This document shows positions 7,500-15,345 of a stretch of DNA of 28,172 bases, piece by piece; the stretch's first letter is position 1, and the number at the start of each line of letters is the position of its first letter. A program made the translations under genes and the position numbers. The DNA is from Proteobacteria bacterium UBA2363 (lineage in GTDB: Bacteria; Pseudomonadota; Gammaproteobacteria; Xanthomonadales; UBA2363): the NCBI GenBank assembly GCA_002344355.1, contig DDTN01000018.1:1-28172 (forward strand), written 5' to 3'. The notes under the pieces were generated by a model. It was not told where the DNA came from, did not search any database, and saw nothing but the letters and a program-made list of their open reading frames with translations.

Positions 7500-8480
7500 T
7501 CAGGAGGCGGCCAGCGTCCGTTTCGCGGCTTCGACGATCCGGCCGACCGGCGGCAGGTACTTCATCTCCAGCCGGAACAGCGGGATGTGGGTGTCGTAGC
7601 CGGTGACGCGCTCGACCGGCGCCAGCAGGTCGTACATGGCCTGCTCGGCCAGGCGGGCGGCGATCTCGGCGCCGACGCCGACGTTCTTCGGGGCCTCGTG
7701 GACGATCACGCAGCGGCCGGTCTTGGCCACCGACTCGTGGATGGTGTCGAAGTCCAGCGGCTTGATGGTGGCGACGTCGATGACCTCGGCGCTGATGCCC
7801 TCGGCCTCCAGGGCGTCGGCGGCCTCCAGGGTCTCCTTGATGGTCGCGCCCCAGCTCACCAGGGTCACGTCGCGGCCGTCGCGCAGCACGAAGCAGACGT
7901 CCAGCGGCAGCGCCTCGCCGTCGTCCGGGACCTCCTCCTTGTACTGCCGGTAGATGCGCTTGGGCTCGAAGAAGATCACCGGGTCGGGATCGCGGATCGC
8001 CGCCAGCAGCAGCCCGTAGGCGCGCGCCGGCGAGGACGGGATGACGATGCGCAGGCCGGGCACGTTGGCGAACAGCGCCTCGTTGGCCTCGGAGTGGTGC
8101 TCGGGCGCGCGGATGCCGCCGCCCCAGGGCGCCCGCACCACCAGCGGGCAGGTCAGCCGGCCGCGGGTGCGGTTGCGCATGCGCACGGCGTGGCACATCA
8201 GGTGCTCGAGCATCGGGTAGATGAAGCCCTCGAACTGCGCCTCGGCGACCGGCTTCAGGCCCTGGCAGGCCATGCCGACGGTCAGCCCGGCGATCGAGGT
8301 CTCGCACAGCGGCGTGTCGATGACCCGCCACGGCCCGAACTGCTCCTGCAGGCCGACGGTGGCGCGGAACACGCCGCCGTTGACGCCGACGTCCTCGCCG
8401 AGCACGACCACCGAGGGGTCGTTGCGCATCTCCCAGGCGAGCGCCTGGGTGACGCCTTCGATCAGGGTGATCTCAGCCAT
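7500..8480 (-). CDS. 2-oxoacid dehydrogenase E1 beta subunit (PdhB/BkdA2 type)
   Basis: 326 residues, the normal length for the family. With E1 alpha it forms the alpha2-beta2 thiamine diphosphate decarboxylase that feeds acyl groups to E2. Visible family signatures are GEDVGVNGGVFRAT, the TPLCETSIAG segment holding the Glu that activates the thiamine ring (Glu60), APWGGGIRAPEHHSE, and KPLDFDTI near the start of the transketolase C-terminal domain. The VNGGVFRAT and PLFRLEMKYLPP segments look more like branched-chain than Gram-positive pyruvate E1 beta. The ATG at 8480 lies 8 bases inside the end of the E1 alpha gene, which implies translational coupling. The gene is very probably cotranscribed with the genes on both sides. 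Confidence 0.93.
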   Translation of the reverse strand: MAEITLIEGVTQALAWEMRNDPSVVVLGEDVGVNGGVFRATVGLQEQFGPWRVIDTPLCETSIAGLTVGMACQGLKPVAEAQFEGFIYPMLEHLMCHAVRMRNRTRGRLTCPLVVRAPWGGGIRAPEHHSEANEALFANVPGLRIVIPSSPARAYGLLLAAIRDPDPVIFFEPKRIYRQYKEEVPDDGEALPLDVCFVLRDGRDVTLVSWGATIKETLEAADALEAEGISAEVIDVATIKPLDFDTIHESVAKTGRCVIVHEAPKNVGVGAEIAARLAEQAMYDLLAPVERVTGYDTHIPLFRLEMKYLPPVGRIVEAAKRTLAAS

Positions 8481-9552
8481 GCTTCACCTCGCGCGCCACG
8501 GCAAGGGCGCGTTGCTGGGCGATCTCGAGCGGCACGTCGCCGTACAGGTGGTCGAACATCGCCTCGACCGGCTGGGCGCGGGTCGACAGGTAGGCGTCGA
8601 CCTCCTCGTTGACGCGCTCCTCGCATTGCGCCTTCCAGGCCTCCTCCCTGGCATCGCTCCAGGCGCCCAGGCGGGTCAGGTAGGCGCGCAGGCGGCCGAT
8701 CGGTTCGCGCTGCCAGGCCGCCTTGACCTCGGCGTCGTCGCGGTAGCGGCGGGCGTCGTCGGCGGTGGTGTGGTCGTGCAGGCGGTAGGTGACCATCTCG
8801 ATGACGCTGGCGCCGCCGCCGCTGCGGGCGCGCTCCAGGGCCTGGTCCATGGCCTCGCGGCAGGCGATCAGGTCGTTGCCGTCGACCTGCAGGCAGTGCA
8901 GGCCGCCGGCGATGCCCTTCTGGGCCAGGGTCCTGGCGCCGGTCTGGCGGCTGCGCGGCACCGAGATCGCCCACTGGTTGTTGACCACCACCAGCACCAG
9001 CGGCAGCTCGAAGGCGCCGCCGCAGTTGAGCGCCGCGTAGAAGTCGGCCTTCGAGGAGCCGCCGTCGCCGCAGACGCTGACCGCAACGCGCTGCTCCCCG
9101 CGGATGCGGAAGGCCAGGGCGCTGCCGGCGGCGTGCAGGCACTGGGTGGCGATCGGCACCGACCAGGCGAAGTCGTGGCGCGGGCCGGAAAAATCGTTGC
9201 CGCGCTCGTCGCCGCCCCAGTACATGAGCACGTCGCGCGGCTTGACGCCGCGGTAGAACTGCGCCGCGTACTCGCGGTAGGCGGGCGCCAGAACGTCCTC
9301 CGGGCGCATCGCCGAGCCGATCGCCGCGTGCGCGGCCTCGTGGCCCAGGCAGGAGGCGTAGGTGCCGAGCTTGCCGGTGCGCTGCAGGGCGATCGACTTG
9401 GTGTCGAAGACGCGGGTGAAGCTCATCAACTGGTACAGCTCGACCAGGTGGTCGAGGTCCCTGGCGATCGCCGGCAGTTGCTTGCCGATCGGATGGCCGT
9501 CGGGGTCGAGGTACTGTCGGTACTCGATCTCGAAGGTCGCTGCGGTGGTCAC
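8473..9552 (-). CDS. 2-oxoacid dehydrogenase E1 alpha subunit (PdhA/BkdA1 type)
   Basis: Thiamine-diphosphate-binding E1 alpha subunit of 359 residues. The ThDP/Mg motif starts at GDG 162-164 (GDGGSSKADF) and ends at NNQWAIS (191-197). The phosphorylation-loop region HDHTTADDARRYR (259-271) resembles the branched-chain enzyme (HHSTSDDSSAYR) and Gram-positive PdhA more than GHSMSDP of eukaryotic PDH. I chose the GTG at 9552 because AAGGA lies 7 bases upstream and family similarity begins just after it; the frame stays open upstream, but that part is low-complexity and overlaps the opposite promoter region. Xanthomonads make much iso-branched fatty acid, so supply of branched acyl-CoA primers is an attractive role. 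That is inference, and database names may say pyruvate dehydrogenase. Confidence 0.92.
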   Translation of the reverse strand: MTTAATFEIEYRQYLDPDGHPIGKQLPAIARDLDHLVELYQLMSFTRVFDTKSIALQRTGKLGTYASCLGHEAAHAAIGSAMRPEDVLAPAYREYAAQFYRGVKPRDVLMYWGGDERGNDFSGPRHDFAWSVPIATQCLHAAGSALAFRIRGEQRVAVSVCGDGGSSKADFYAALNCGGAFELPLVLVVVNNQWAISVPRSRQTGARTLAQKGIAGGLHCLQVDGNDLIACREAMDQALERARSGGGASVIEMVTYRLHDHTTADDARRYRDDAEVKAAWQREPIGRLRAYLTRLGAWSDAREEAWKAQCEERVNEEVDAYLSTRAQPVEAMFDHLYGDVPLEIAQQRALAVAREVKHG

Positions 9553-9580
9553 GGTGGGTCCTTGTCCCGGTGAGACGCCC

Positions 9581-9609
9581 TGAATAGCAAGGCCGGCCGG
9601 GCAAGGCAA
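9581..9609 (-). promoter_or_regulatory. Candidate promoter of the E1-E2 operon
   Basis: On the - strand, TTGCCT (9609-9604) and TATTCA (9586-9581) are separated by exactly 17 bases, about 30 bases before the GTG of E1 alpha. The -35 matches 4 of 6 and the -10 3 of 6 consensus bases. It is back to back with the kynA promoter. Confidence 0.4.
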
Positions 9610-9660
9610 GCCGCGATGCGACAGCCCGGGGCCGGCACGGGGGCGCCACCGGCCAGCGGC

Positions 9661-9666
9661 TATACT
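9661..9666 (+). promoter_or_regulatory. Candidate -10 box of kynA (TATACT)
   Basis: TATACT lies 28 bases before the kynA ATG; a GGAGA Shine-Dalgarno (about 9685-9689) follows. No good -35 was seen about 17 bases upstream, so an activator may be needed. Confidence 0.45.
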
Positions 9667-9694
9667 GGCGGGCTTCCACGCCACGGAGACGGCC

Positions 9695-10561
9695 ATGGCC
9701 GGCACCGAGAACCTGCGCGACCTGGAAGCCGGGATCGAGCGCGACCTGCGCGAGAAGCTCGACTACGGCGGCTACCTGCGGCTGGACGGCCTGCTGTCGG
9801 CGCAGGTGCCGGTGTCCGACCCGCCGCACCACGACGAGCTGCTGTTCATCGTCCAGCACCAGGTCGCCGAGCTGTGGATGAAGCTGGCGATCCACGAGCT
9901 GAAGGCGGCGATCGGCTTCATCCGCGCCGACCGCCTGGACCAGTGCCTGAAGGTGCTGGCCCGGGTCAAGCAGATCCAGCGCCAGCTGTTCGAGCAGTGG
10001 GCCGTGCTGGAGACGCTCACCCCCAGCGAGTACCTGCAGTTCCGGCACCTGCTGGGCCCGGCCTCGGGCTTCCAGTCGTTCCAGTACCGCACCATCGAGT
10101 TCCTGCTCGGCAACAAGAACGCCGGCATGCTGGCGGTGTTCGACCACGACCCGCCGCGCCAGGCGGCCCTGCGCGAGGTGCTGGAAGGCCCCGGCCTGTA
10201 CGACGAGTTCCTGCGCTGGCTGGCCCGCCACGGTCACGACGTCCCGGCCTCGTGCGTGGAGCGCGACTGGTCGCTGCCCTACGCCCGCTGCGCCGGCCTG
10301 TTGCCGGTGTTCAAGCGCATCTACGAGGACCCGGCCGGCCACTGGGACGCCTACAACGTCGCCGAGAAGCTGGTCGACATCGAGGAGAGCTTCCAGCTGT
10401 GGCGGTTCCGGCACATGAAGACGGTCGAGCGCATCATCGGCTTCCGGCGCGGCACCGGCGGCTCCAGCGGCGTCGCCTTCCTGAAGCGGGCGCTCGAGCT
10501 GACCTTCTTCCCCGAACTGTTCGAGGTCCGCACCGAGCTGGGCGCCGCCACCGGCTACTGA
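9695..10561 (+). CDS. kynA: Tryptophan 2,3-dioxygenase
   Basis: Heme enzyme that opens the indole ring of L-tryptophan to N-formylkynurenine, the first step of the kynurenine pathway. At 288 residues it keeps the numbering of the structurally studied Xanthomonas campestris enzyme: Phe51 and His55 (FIVQH), Tyr113 and Arg117 (SEYLQFR, binding the substrate carboxylate), Ser124, His240 (the heme ligand, in FRHMKTVERIIG) and Thr254 (RRGTGGSSG). All are present, so it should be active. No other kyn gene is in the window. It diverges from the 2-oxoacid dehydrogenase operon and converges on the RND efflux operon, whose terminator sits right after its stop codon. The start ATG has GGAGA 6 bases upstream. 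Confidence 0.97.
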   Translation: MAGTENLRDLEAGIERDLREKLDYGGYLRLDGLLSAQVPVSDPPHHDELLFIVQHQVAELWMKLAIHELKAAIGFIRADRLDQCLKVLARVKQIQRQLFEQWAVLETLTPSEYLQFRHLLGPASGFQSFQYRTIEFLLGNKNAGMLAVFDHDPPRQAALREVLEGPGLYDEFLRWLARHGHDVPASCVERDWSLPYARCAGLLPVFKRIYEDPAGHWDAYNVAEKLVDIEESFQLWRFRHMKTVERIIGFRRGTGGSSGVAFLKRALELTFFPELFEVRTELGAATGY

Positions 10562-10574
10562 GCGCGCGCGGAGC

Positions 10575-10606
10575 AAAAAAAAAACCGTCCGGGGAGGCCG
10601 GACGGT
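10575..10606 (-). terminator. Intrinsic terminator of the RND efflux operon
   Basis: Read on the - strand: ACCGTCCGG (10606-10598), loop CCTCC, CCGGACGGT (10592-10584), then ten T (the A-run at 10575-10584 shares one base with the stem). This is a perfect 9-bp stem with a long U-tract, about 95 bases after the adaptor stop. Its orientation shows it serves the leftward operon. On the + strand the hairpin is not followed by T, so it would not end kynA transcription well. Confidence 0.9.
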
Positions 10607-10700
10607 GTGCCCAAGGGGGCGGGAGCGCCCCGATGAAAGGGAGTGTCTGGATGTTCCGACCGGCCCGGCCCGGATCGGTTCAGTCCGGAAGCGGCCGCCT

Positions 10701-11849
10701 TCAGCCGGCAGTCATCGCCGTGTTAACCGCCGCTAACGCGCGCGTCGCGCGCGCGGGGTCGTCGTTGCGTACCAGCACCGGCTGACCGTCGCGCAGCCGC
10801 TCGGCGCCGCGCACGACCAGGCGGTCGCCGGCCGCCAGCCCGCCATCGACCTCGACCCGGTCGTCGGCGATCTCGCCGGCGCTGACCGCCACCCGCTCGG
10901 CGGTGCCGTCGGCGCGGACACGGAACACGAAGCTGCCCTCGGGCCGCAGCACCAGGGCGTCGCGCGGCACGGTCACCGCGGTGCGCGGCGCGGCCTGGGG
11001 CAGGGCCACCTCGGCGGCGCTGCCGACCAGCCATCGGCCGTCGTCCAGGCTCAGGCGCAGTTCGAGCTGCCGCGAAACCTGGTCGGCGGCCGGCACCACG
11101 GCGCGGATCCGGGCCTGGTATCGCACGCCGTCCTGGCGCACCTCGACCTGCTGGCCGGGCTGCAGGCGCTGGGCCAGGGCGGCCGGCGCGCGGGCGCTGA
11201 GCTCGACGTCGGCGGTCTGGACCAGGCGCGCGACCGGGCCGCCGGCCTGCAGGTATTCGCCGACCTGGGCCAGCCGCTCCACGACCACGCCGGCGTGGGG
11301 TGCGCGCACCGTGGCCCGGGCCAGCCGTTGCCGCGCGCGGTCGCGGGCGACCTGGGCCTGGACCAGCTCGCGCTGGCTGATCTCCAGGGCCGACTCGGCC
11401 TCGTCGAGCTGGCTGGCGGCGACCAGCCGGTTGTCCCTGAGCGCCCGCAGGCGCTCGAGCTGCCGTTGCGCCTGGCTGGCCTGGGCCTGGCGGCGGCCGA
11501 CAACGGCCTCGGCGTCCCGCAGTTCCAGGCGCAGGCCCTCGTCGTCGATCCGCGCGACCGCATCGCCCTCGGAAAGCCCGGCGCCGACCTCGGCGACGAA
11601 GACCAGGCGCCCGGGCACCTCCCCGGACAGGCGGGCGTCGTTGCGGCTGACCACCGAGCCGGGCACCCAGGAGACGCCGGCGCTTTCGCGCAGCTCGGCC
11701 AGGGCGATCTCGACCACCGCCACCGGCGCGGGCGGCGCCTCGCCGGCGGCCTGCGCGATCGGTTCCGCGCCGGGCCAGGCCAGCGCGGCGGCCAGGGCGG
11801 CGAGGACCGAGCCCAGCAGGGTGATGACGAGCGGCTTGCCGTTGTTCAT
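10701..11849 (-). CDS. RND efflux periplasmic adaptor (membrane fusion protein)
   Basis: HlyD/AcrA-type adaptor of 382 residues that links an inner-membrane RND pump to an outer-membrane channel. Residues 7-25 are an uncleaved anchor or signal; no lipobox is visible. The lipoyl-like half-motif lies around VPGRLVFVAEVGAGLSEGD. A helical hairpin (about 107-190, rich in Ala, Arg, Gln and Glu) is followed by ATVRAPHAGVVVERLAQVGEYL, the returning lipoyl half. Beta-barrel and membrane-proximal domains follow (TVPRDALV; VRGAERLRDGQPVLV). Its ATG has GGAGA 8 bases upstream. It is the second gene of the operon, 31 bases after the permease, the reverse of the usual adaptor-first order. Substrate unknown. 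Confidence 0.92.
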   Translation of the reverse strand: MNNGKPLVITLLGSVLAALAAALAWPGAEPIAQAAGEAPPAPVAVVEIALAELRESAGVSWVPGSVVSRNDARLSGEVPGRLVFVAEVGAGLSEGDAVARIDDEGLRLELRDAEAVVGRRQAQASQAQRQLERLRALRDNRLVAASQLDEAESALEISQRELVQAQVARDRARQRLARATVRAPHAGVVVERLAQVGEYLQAGGPVARLVQTADVELSARAPAALAQRLQPGQQVEVRQDGVRYQARIRAVVPAADQVSRQLELRLSLDDGRWLVGSAAEVALPQAAPRTAVTVPRDALVLRPEGSFVFRVRADGTAERVAVSAGEIADDRVEVDGGLAAGDRLVVRGAERLRDGQPVLVRNDDPARATRALAAVNTAMTAG

Positions 11850-11880
11850 GGCGGATCTCCGGGGCGGGGAAGGTGGGCGC

Positions 11881-14800
11881 TCAGCGCTCGGGCAGGACCA
11901 GGGCGGTGACGGCCGCGGGCCGGGCCGGCAGGGGGCGTGCGCGCCGTACCGCGCGCGACCGGCGGCCGCGCAGGCGCAGCAGGCTGGGCACCAGCACGGC
12001 GATGAACAGCAGGTTGAGCAGCATGCCGCCGACCGTGACCGCGGCCAGGCCGCGGTAGATGACCGCGCCGGGACCGGGATTGACCGCCATCGGCAGCGCG
12101 CCGAGGATGCCGGTCAGCGCGCCGATCAGGATCGGCCGCAGCCGTTGCTGCAGCGCCTGCTCGACCGCGGCATCGCGAGCCAGGCCGTCGGCCTCGCCGG
12201 CCCGGGTCTGCATGACCAGCAGGATGGCGTTGTTGATCACCATCCCCAGCAGCATGATGAAGCCGATCATCGACAGCAGATCCAGGTTCTGGACGCTGAC
12301 CAGGCCGAGCGCGCGCAGGCCGAGCACGCCGCCGAGCAGGGCGACCGGCATCGCCAGCATCACGTAGCTGGCATCGCGCAGCGACCTGAACAGCGCGGTC
12401 ATCAGCGCGAACAGCAGCAGCAGGGCCATCAGGAAGTTGCCGCCGAGGCCGGCGAGCATGCCGTCCAGGCGGTCGGCGCTGCCGGAAAGCCGGATGCCCG
12501 TGCCGTCGGGCAGCTCGGCGCGCAGCGCCGGAACCACCTCGGACTCGACCCGGGCCAGGGCGTCGGCCAGCGCCATCGAGGCGGGCGGGTCGATGGTCAG
12601 GGTGACCGTGCGCCGGCGGTCGACCCGGCGCAGCTGGCTCGGCGACAGGGTGGTGGCGACGGTCGCCAGCTCGCCCAGTGGCACCACGCCGGCCAGCGGC
12701 GTCGCCAGCGGCACCTCCGCCAGACGCTCAGGCGGCAGGCCGGTGACGCCGCGCAGGATGATGTCGAGGCGCTGGTCGCCGTCGAAATGCTCGCCCAGCC
12801 AGACGCCCTGGCCGAGCGCGCGCACCACCGTCCCGAGTTCGCTCCGGGTCCACCCGGCCTCGGCCAGGCGGCGGTCGTCGGCGCTCAGGCGCAGCTCCGG
12901 CTGGACCGCGTCGGCGTTCGGGAAGGCCTGCACCTGGGCGCCCGGGAAGGTCTGTTCCAGCAGGGCCTGGCCGCGTTCGGCGGCGCGCCTGAGGACGGCG
13001 GCGTCGCCATGCTGGACGTCCAGCGCGATCGCGCGGTTGGAGCCGCCGAAGCCGCCGAACAGGTTGCCCTCGGTGACGAAGGCCCGGGTGTCCGGCAGTC
13101 CGGCCACGATCTCGTCGCGGACGATCCGCTCCAGCTCGCCGATCCGGGACGGGTCGACCACGCGCGCGCCCAGGGTGCCGCCGCCGGGCCAGACCAGGAT
13201 GTAGTAGTTGCTCAGTTGCGGCTGCCGGTCGCCGCGCATGTACGGCAGCATCCGGGCGTTCAGCTCGGCGACGATCTCGCGGTCGATCAGCTCGGCGCCC
13301 ATGCCCGGCGGGAACTGGAAGAAGGCATCGATGGCGGCCCGCTTGACCGGCGGCAGGTAGTCGATCCGGGGCAGCAGCAGCCAGCCCAGCAGCAGCGGCA
13401 GCACGGCGACGCCGGCGATCCAGCCCAGGCGTTTGGCCTGGCTGTCGCTGGCGCGCAGCAGGCGCGCCGTGAGGGCCGGCCAGGCGCCTCCGCCGGCGGC
13501 GCGCGGCCGCGACTTCAGCCAGCCGCCGGCGGCCACCGGCAGCACGAACAGGGCGACCAGCATCGAGATCGCCACCGCGATCGCCACCGTCAGGGCCAGG
13601 TCGGCGAACAGCTGGCCTTCGACGTCGGCCAGGAACAGCACCGGCAGGAACACCGCGACGGTGGTCAGGGTCGAGGCCAGGATCGCGCTGCCGACCTGGC
13701 GGGCCCCCCGGATCGCGGCCTGCACCGCCGGCATCCCCGTCTCGCGCAGGCGCAGGATGTTCTCCGCCACGACCACGGCCGCGTCCATGACCATGCCGAC
13801 CGCGAACGCCAGGCCGGCCAGGGAGATCACGTTGAGGGTGCGGCCGGTCAGCGCCAGCACGATGAAGGTGGCCATCAGCGAGATCGGTATCGCGGTCGCG
13901 ATCAGCGCAGTGGCGCGGGCGTTGCGCAGGAACCAGCCGATGCAGGCGACCGCCAGCGCGATGCCGGCCAGCAGGTTGCCGCCGAGCAGGCCGATCGCGC
14001 GGTTGATGAACAGCGAGGGGTCGAAACTCTGTTCGATGCCCAGGCCGCGCTCGGCCAGGATGCCTTCGCGCATGAGCGCGACCTCGGCACGGACCCGGTC
14101 GAGGGTCGCGACCACGTTGGCGCCGGTTTCCCGGTCGACGCGCAGGCCGATCGCCGGGTTGCCGTTCTGGTAGGCCAGGAACTGCCGGTCCGGGCGCCTG
14201 ATCGCCACCTCGGCGACGTCGCCCAGGCGCACCGGCGCGCCATCGCGCCAGAGCAGGATCAGCTCGCGCAGCTCGTCGGGCCGGTAACGGCCGGCCAGGC
14301 GCAGGGTGTACTGCCGGCGGCCGGCCTCGATGGTGCCCCCCGAGACGTCGGTGGCGCGCCCGATCAGGCCGACCAGCTGCGGCAACTGGATCCCCAGGGC
14401 CGCCGCGCGCGAGGGATCCAGGGTGATGGTCAACTGCTCGGGCGGGCCGCCGTTGACCTGCACCCCGGCGACGCCGGCGATCGACTCGATGCGCGGCCTG
14501 ACCACCTCCTCGACGAAGCGCCGGTGGTCGGCGATCTCGCCCCGGGTGCCGGGCAACTGCTGGACGAAGAACCAGGACAGGGCCTGGTTGGCGCCCTCGC
14601 CCTGCAACTGCACCACCGGCGGGTCGGCGTCGACCGGCAGCGGCGGCAGCCGGTTCAGGCGGCCCAGCACCTCGACCAGGGCCGTCTGCATGTCGGTGCC
14701 CAGGGCGAATGCGAGGTTGACGACGGCACCGCCGGCATTGGCGTTGCCGTTCATCTCCTGCAGCCCCGGGATGCCCTGCAGCACCGCCTCGATCGGCTCC

Positions 14801-14991
14801 AGCACCTCGGCCTCGACCTCGACCGGCGACGCCGCGCGCCAGTTGGCCTGGACCGACATCTGCGGCCGCTCGATGTCCGGGAACAGTTGCAGCGGCAGTC
14901 GCAGCAGCGACAGCGCGCCGAACAGCAGGACCAGGAACACGACGACGGCGACGGCAGCGGGATTCTTGACGGCGGATTCGATCGGGCGCAT
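11881..14991 (-). CDS. RND-family efflux permease
   Basis: Proton-driven inner-membrane transporter of 1036 residues, the normal RND length, with two repeats of six helices and large periplasmic loops. The N-terminus (PIESAVKNPAAVAVVVFL) and SLAGLAFAVGMVMDAAVVVAENI in helix 4 are diagnostic. Helix 4 has a single acidic residue, Asp403-Ala404, where AcrB-like pumps have Asp-Asp; CusA-type metal pumps also have DAA. In helix 10 the AcrB Lys-Asn is Asn-Asn (GMVINNAILLV). The protein therefore belongs to neither classical HAE1 nor, lacking CusA's methionine pattern, clearly to the metal pumps. It forms an operon with the downstream adaptor; no outer-membrane channel gene or regulator is in the window. 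The Shine-Dalgarno is weak (GAGAAG). Confidence 0.93.
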   Translation of the reverse strand: MRPIESAVKNPAAVAVVVFLVLLFGALSLLRLPLQLFPDIERPQMSVQANWRAASPVEVEAEVLEPIEAVLQGIPGLQEMNGNANAGGAVVNLAFALGTDMQTALVEVLGRLNRLPPLPVDADPPVVQLQGEGANQALSWFFVQQLPGTRGEIADHRRFVEEVVRPRIESIAGVAGVQVNGGPPEQLTITLDPSRAAALGIQLPQLVGLIGRATDVSGGTIEAGRRQYTLRLAGRYRPDELRELILLWRDGAPVRLGDVAEVAIRRPDRQFLAYQNGNPAIGLRVDRETGANVVATLDRVRAEVALMREGILAERGLGIEQSFDPSLFINRAIGLLGGNLLAGIALAVACIGWFLRNARATALIATAIPISLMATFIVLALTGRTLNVISLAGLAFAVGMVMDAAVVVAENILRLRETGMPAVQAAIRGARQVGSAILASTLTTVAVFLPVLFLADVEGQLFADLALTVAIAVAISMLVALFVLPVAAGGWLKSRPRAAGGGAWPALTARLLRASDSQAKRLGWIAGVAVLPLLLGWLLLPRIDYLPPVKRAAIDAFFQFPPGMGAELIDREIVAELNARMLPYMRGDRQPQLSNYYILVWPGGGTLGARVVDPSRIGELERIVRDEIVAGLPDTRAFVTEGNLFGGFGGSNRAIALDVQHGDAAVLRRAAERGQALLEQTFPGAQVQAFPNADAVQPELRLSADDRRLAEAGWTRSELGTVVRALGQGVWLGEHFDGDQRLDIILRGVTGLPPERLAEVPLATPLAGVVPLGELATVATTLSPSQLRRVDRRRTVTLTIDPPASMALADALARVESEVVPALRAELPDGTGIRLSGSADRLDGMLAGLGGNFLMALLLLFALMTALFRSLRDASYVMLAMPVALLGGVLGLRALGLVSVQNLDLLSMIGFIMLLGMVINNAILLVMQTRAGEADGLARDAAVEQALQQRLRPILIGALTGILGALPMAVNPGPGAVIYRGLAAVTVGGMLLNLLFIAVLVPSLLRLRGRRSRAVRRARPLPARPAAVTALVLPER

Positions 14992-15345
14992 GGCGTTCGC
15001 TTCTCGCGGCGGGAGTCAGGGTGGGGCCGTCCGGTCGCTGCAGTGATGTGCTGGAAGCCACGGGAGTTGCCGGGCCGGCGCCCAGTCGCGCGGCCTTCAC
15101 GCCAGGACGACGGCGGCTTCGTTCCGGCGTGCGACCGGCCGAGGCTCATGGGGGGGCGGGCGCCTGCAGACGGGTTCCGGCCGGATGGCGGGGGCACCGG
15201 TCCGGACCGCGGGGGGCGGTCGGCGGGACCGGCCGCGACCGCGGCGCGGGCGAGCCGCGGGCGCCTGGCGCCGGCGAGCGGCCGGCCGGGTCGCGGCGGC
15301 GCGGTAGAATGCCGGGCTGCGCCGTGACGCCCTCTGGAACCGCCC
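14992..15345. other. Divergent intergenic region, RND operon to valS
   Basis: About 350 bases of very GC-rich sequence with no believable gene. It must hold the promoter of the leftward efflux operon, for which no box stands out, and the valS promoter near the right end. A 12-bp palindrome CGGTCCGGACCG (15198-15209) could be an operator but could also be chance at this base composition. Confidence 0.4.
15305..15310 (+). promoter_or_regulatory. Candidate -10 box of valS (TAGAAT)
   Basis: TAGAAT differs from the TATAAT consensus at one position and lies 36 bases before the valS ATG. It is one of very few AT-rich hexamers in the stretch; no -35 match was seen. Confidence 0.45.

Noticed and set aside
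7411..8331. N-terminal extension of the E2 frame into the E1 beta gene
   Set aside because: The frame is open, but the lipoyl domain begins exactly at the ATG at 7410, and the upstream part is an out-of-frame reading of E1 beta.
10575..10584. Run of ten A as a possible slippage or phase-variable site
   Set aside because: It lies outside any gene and is fully explained as the U-tract of the leftward terminator.
10903..15327. 1474-codon open frame on the + strand across the RND operon
   Set aside because: It is the antisense shadow of two well-recognised genes, of low complexity (Gln/His/Arg-rich), with no ribosome site or domain.
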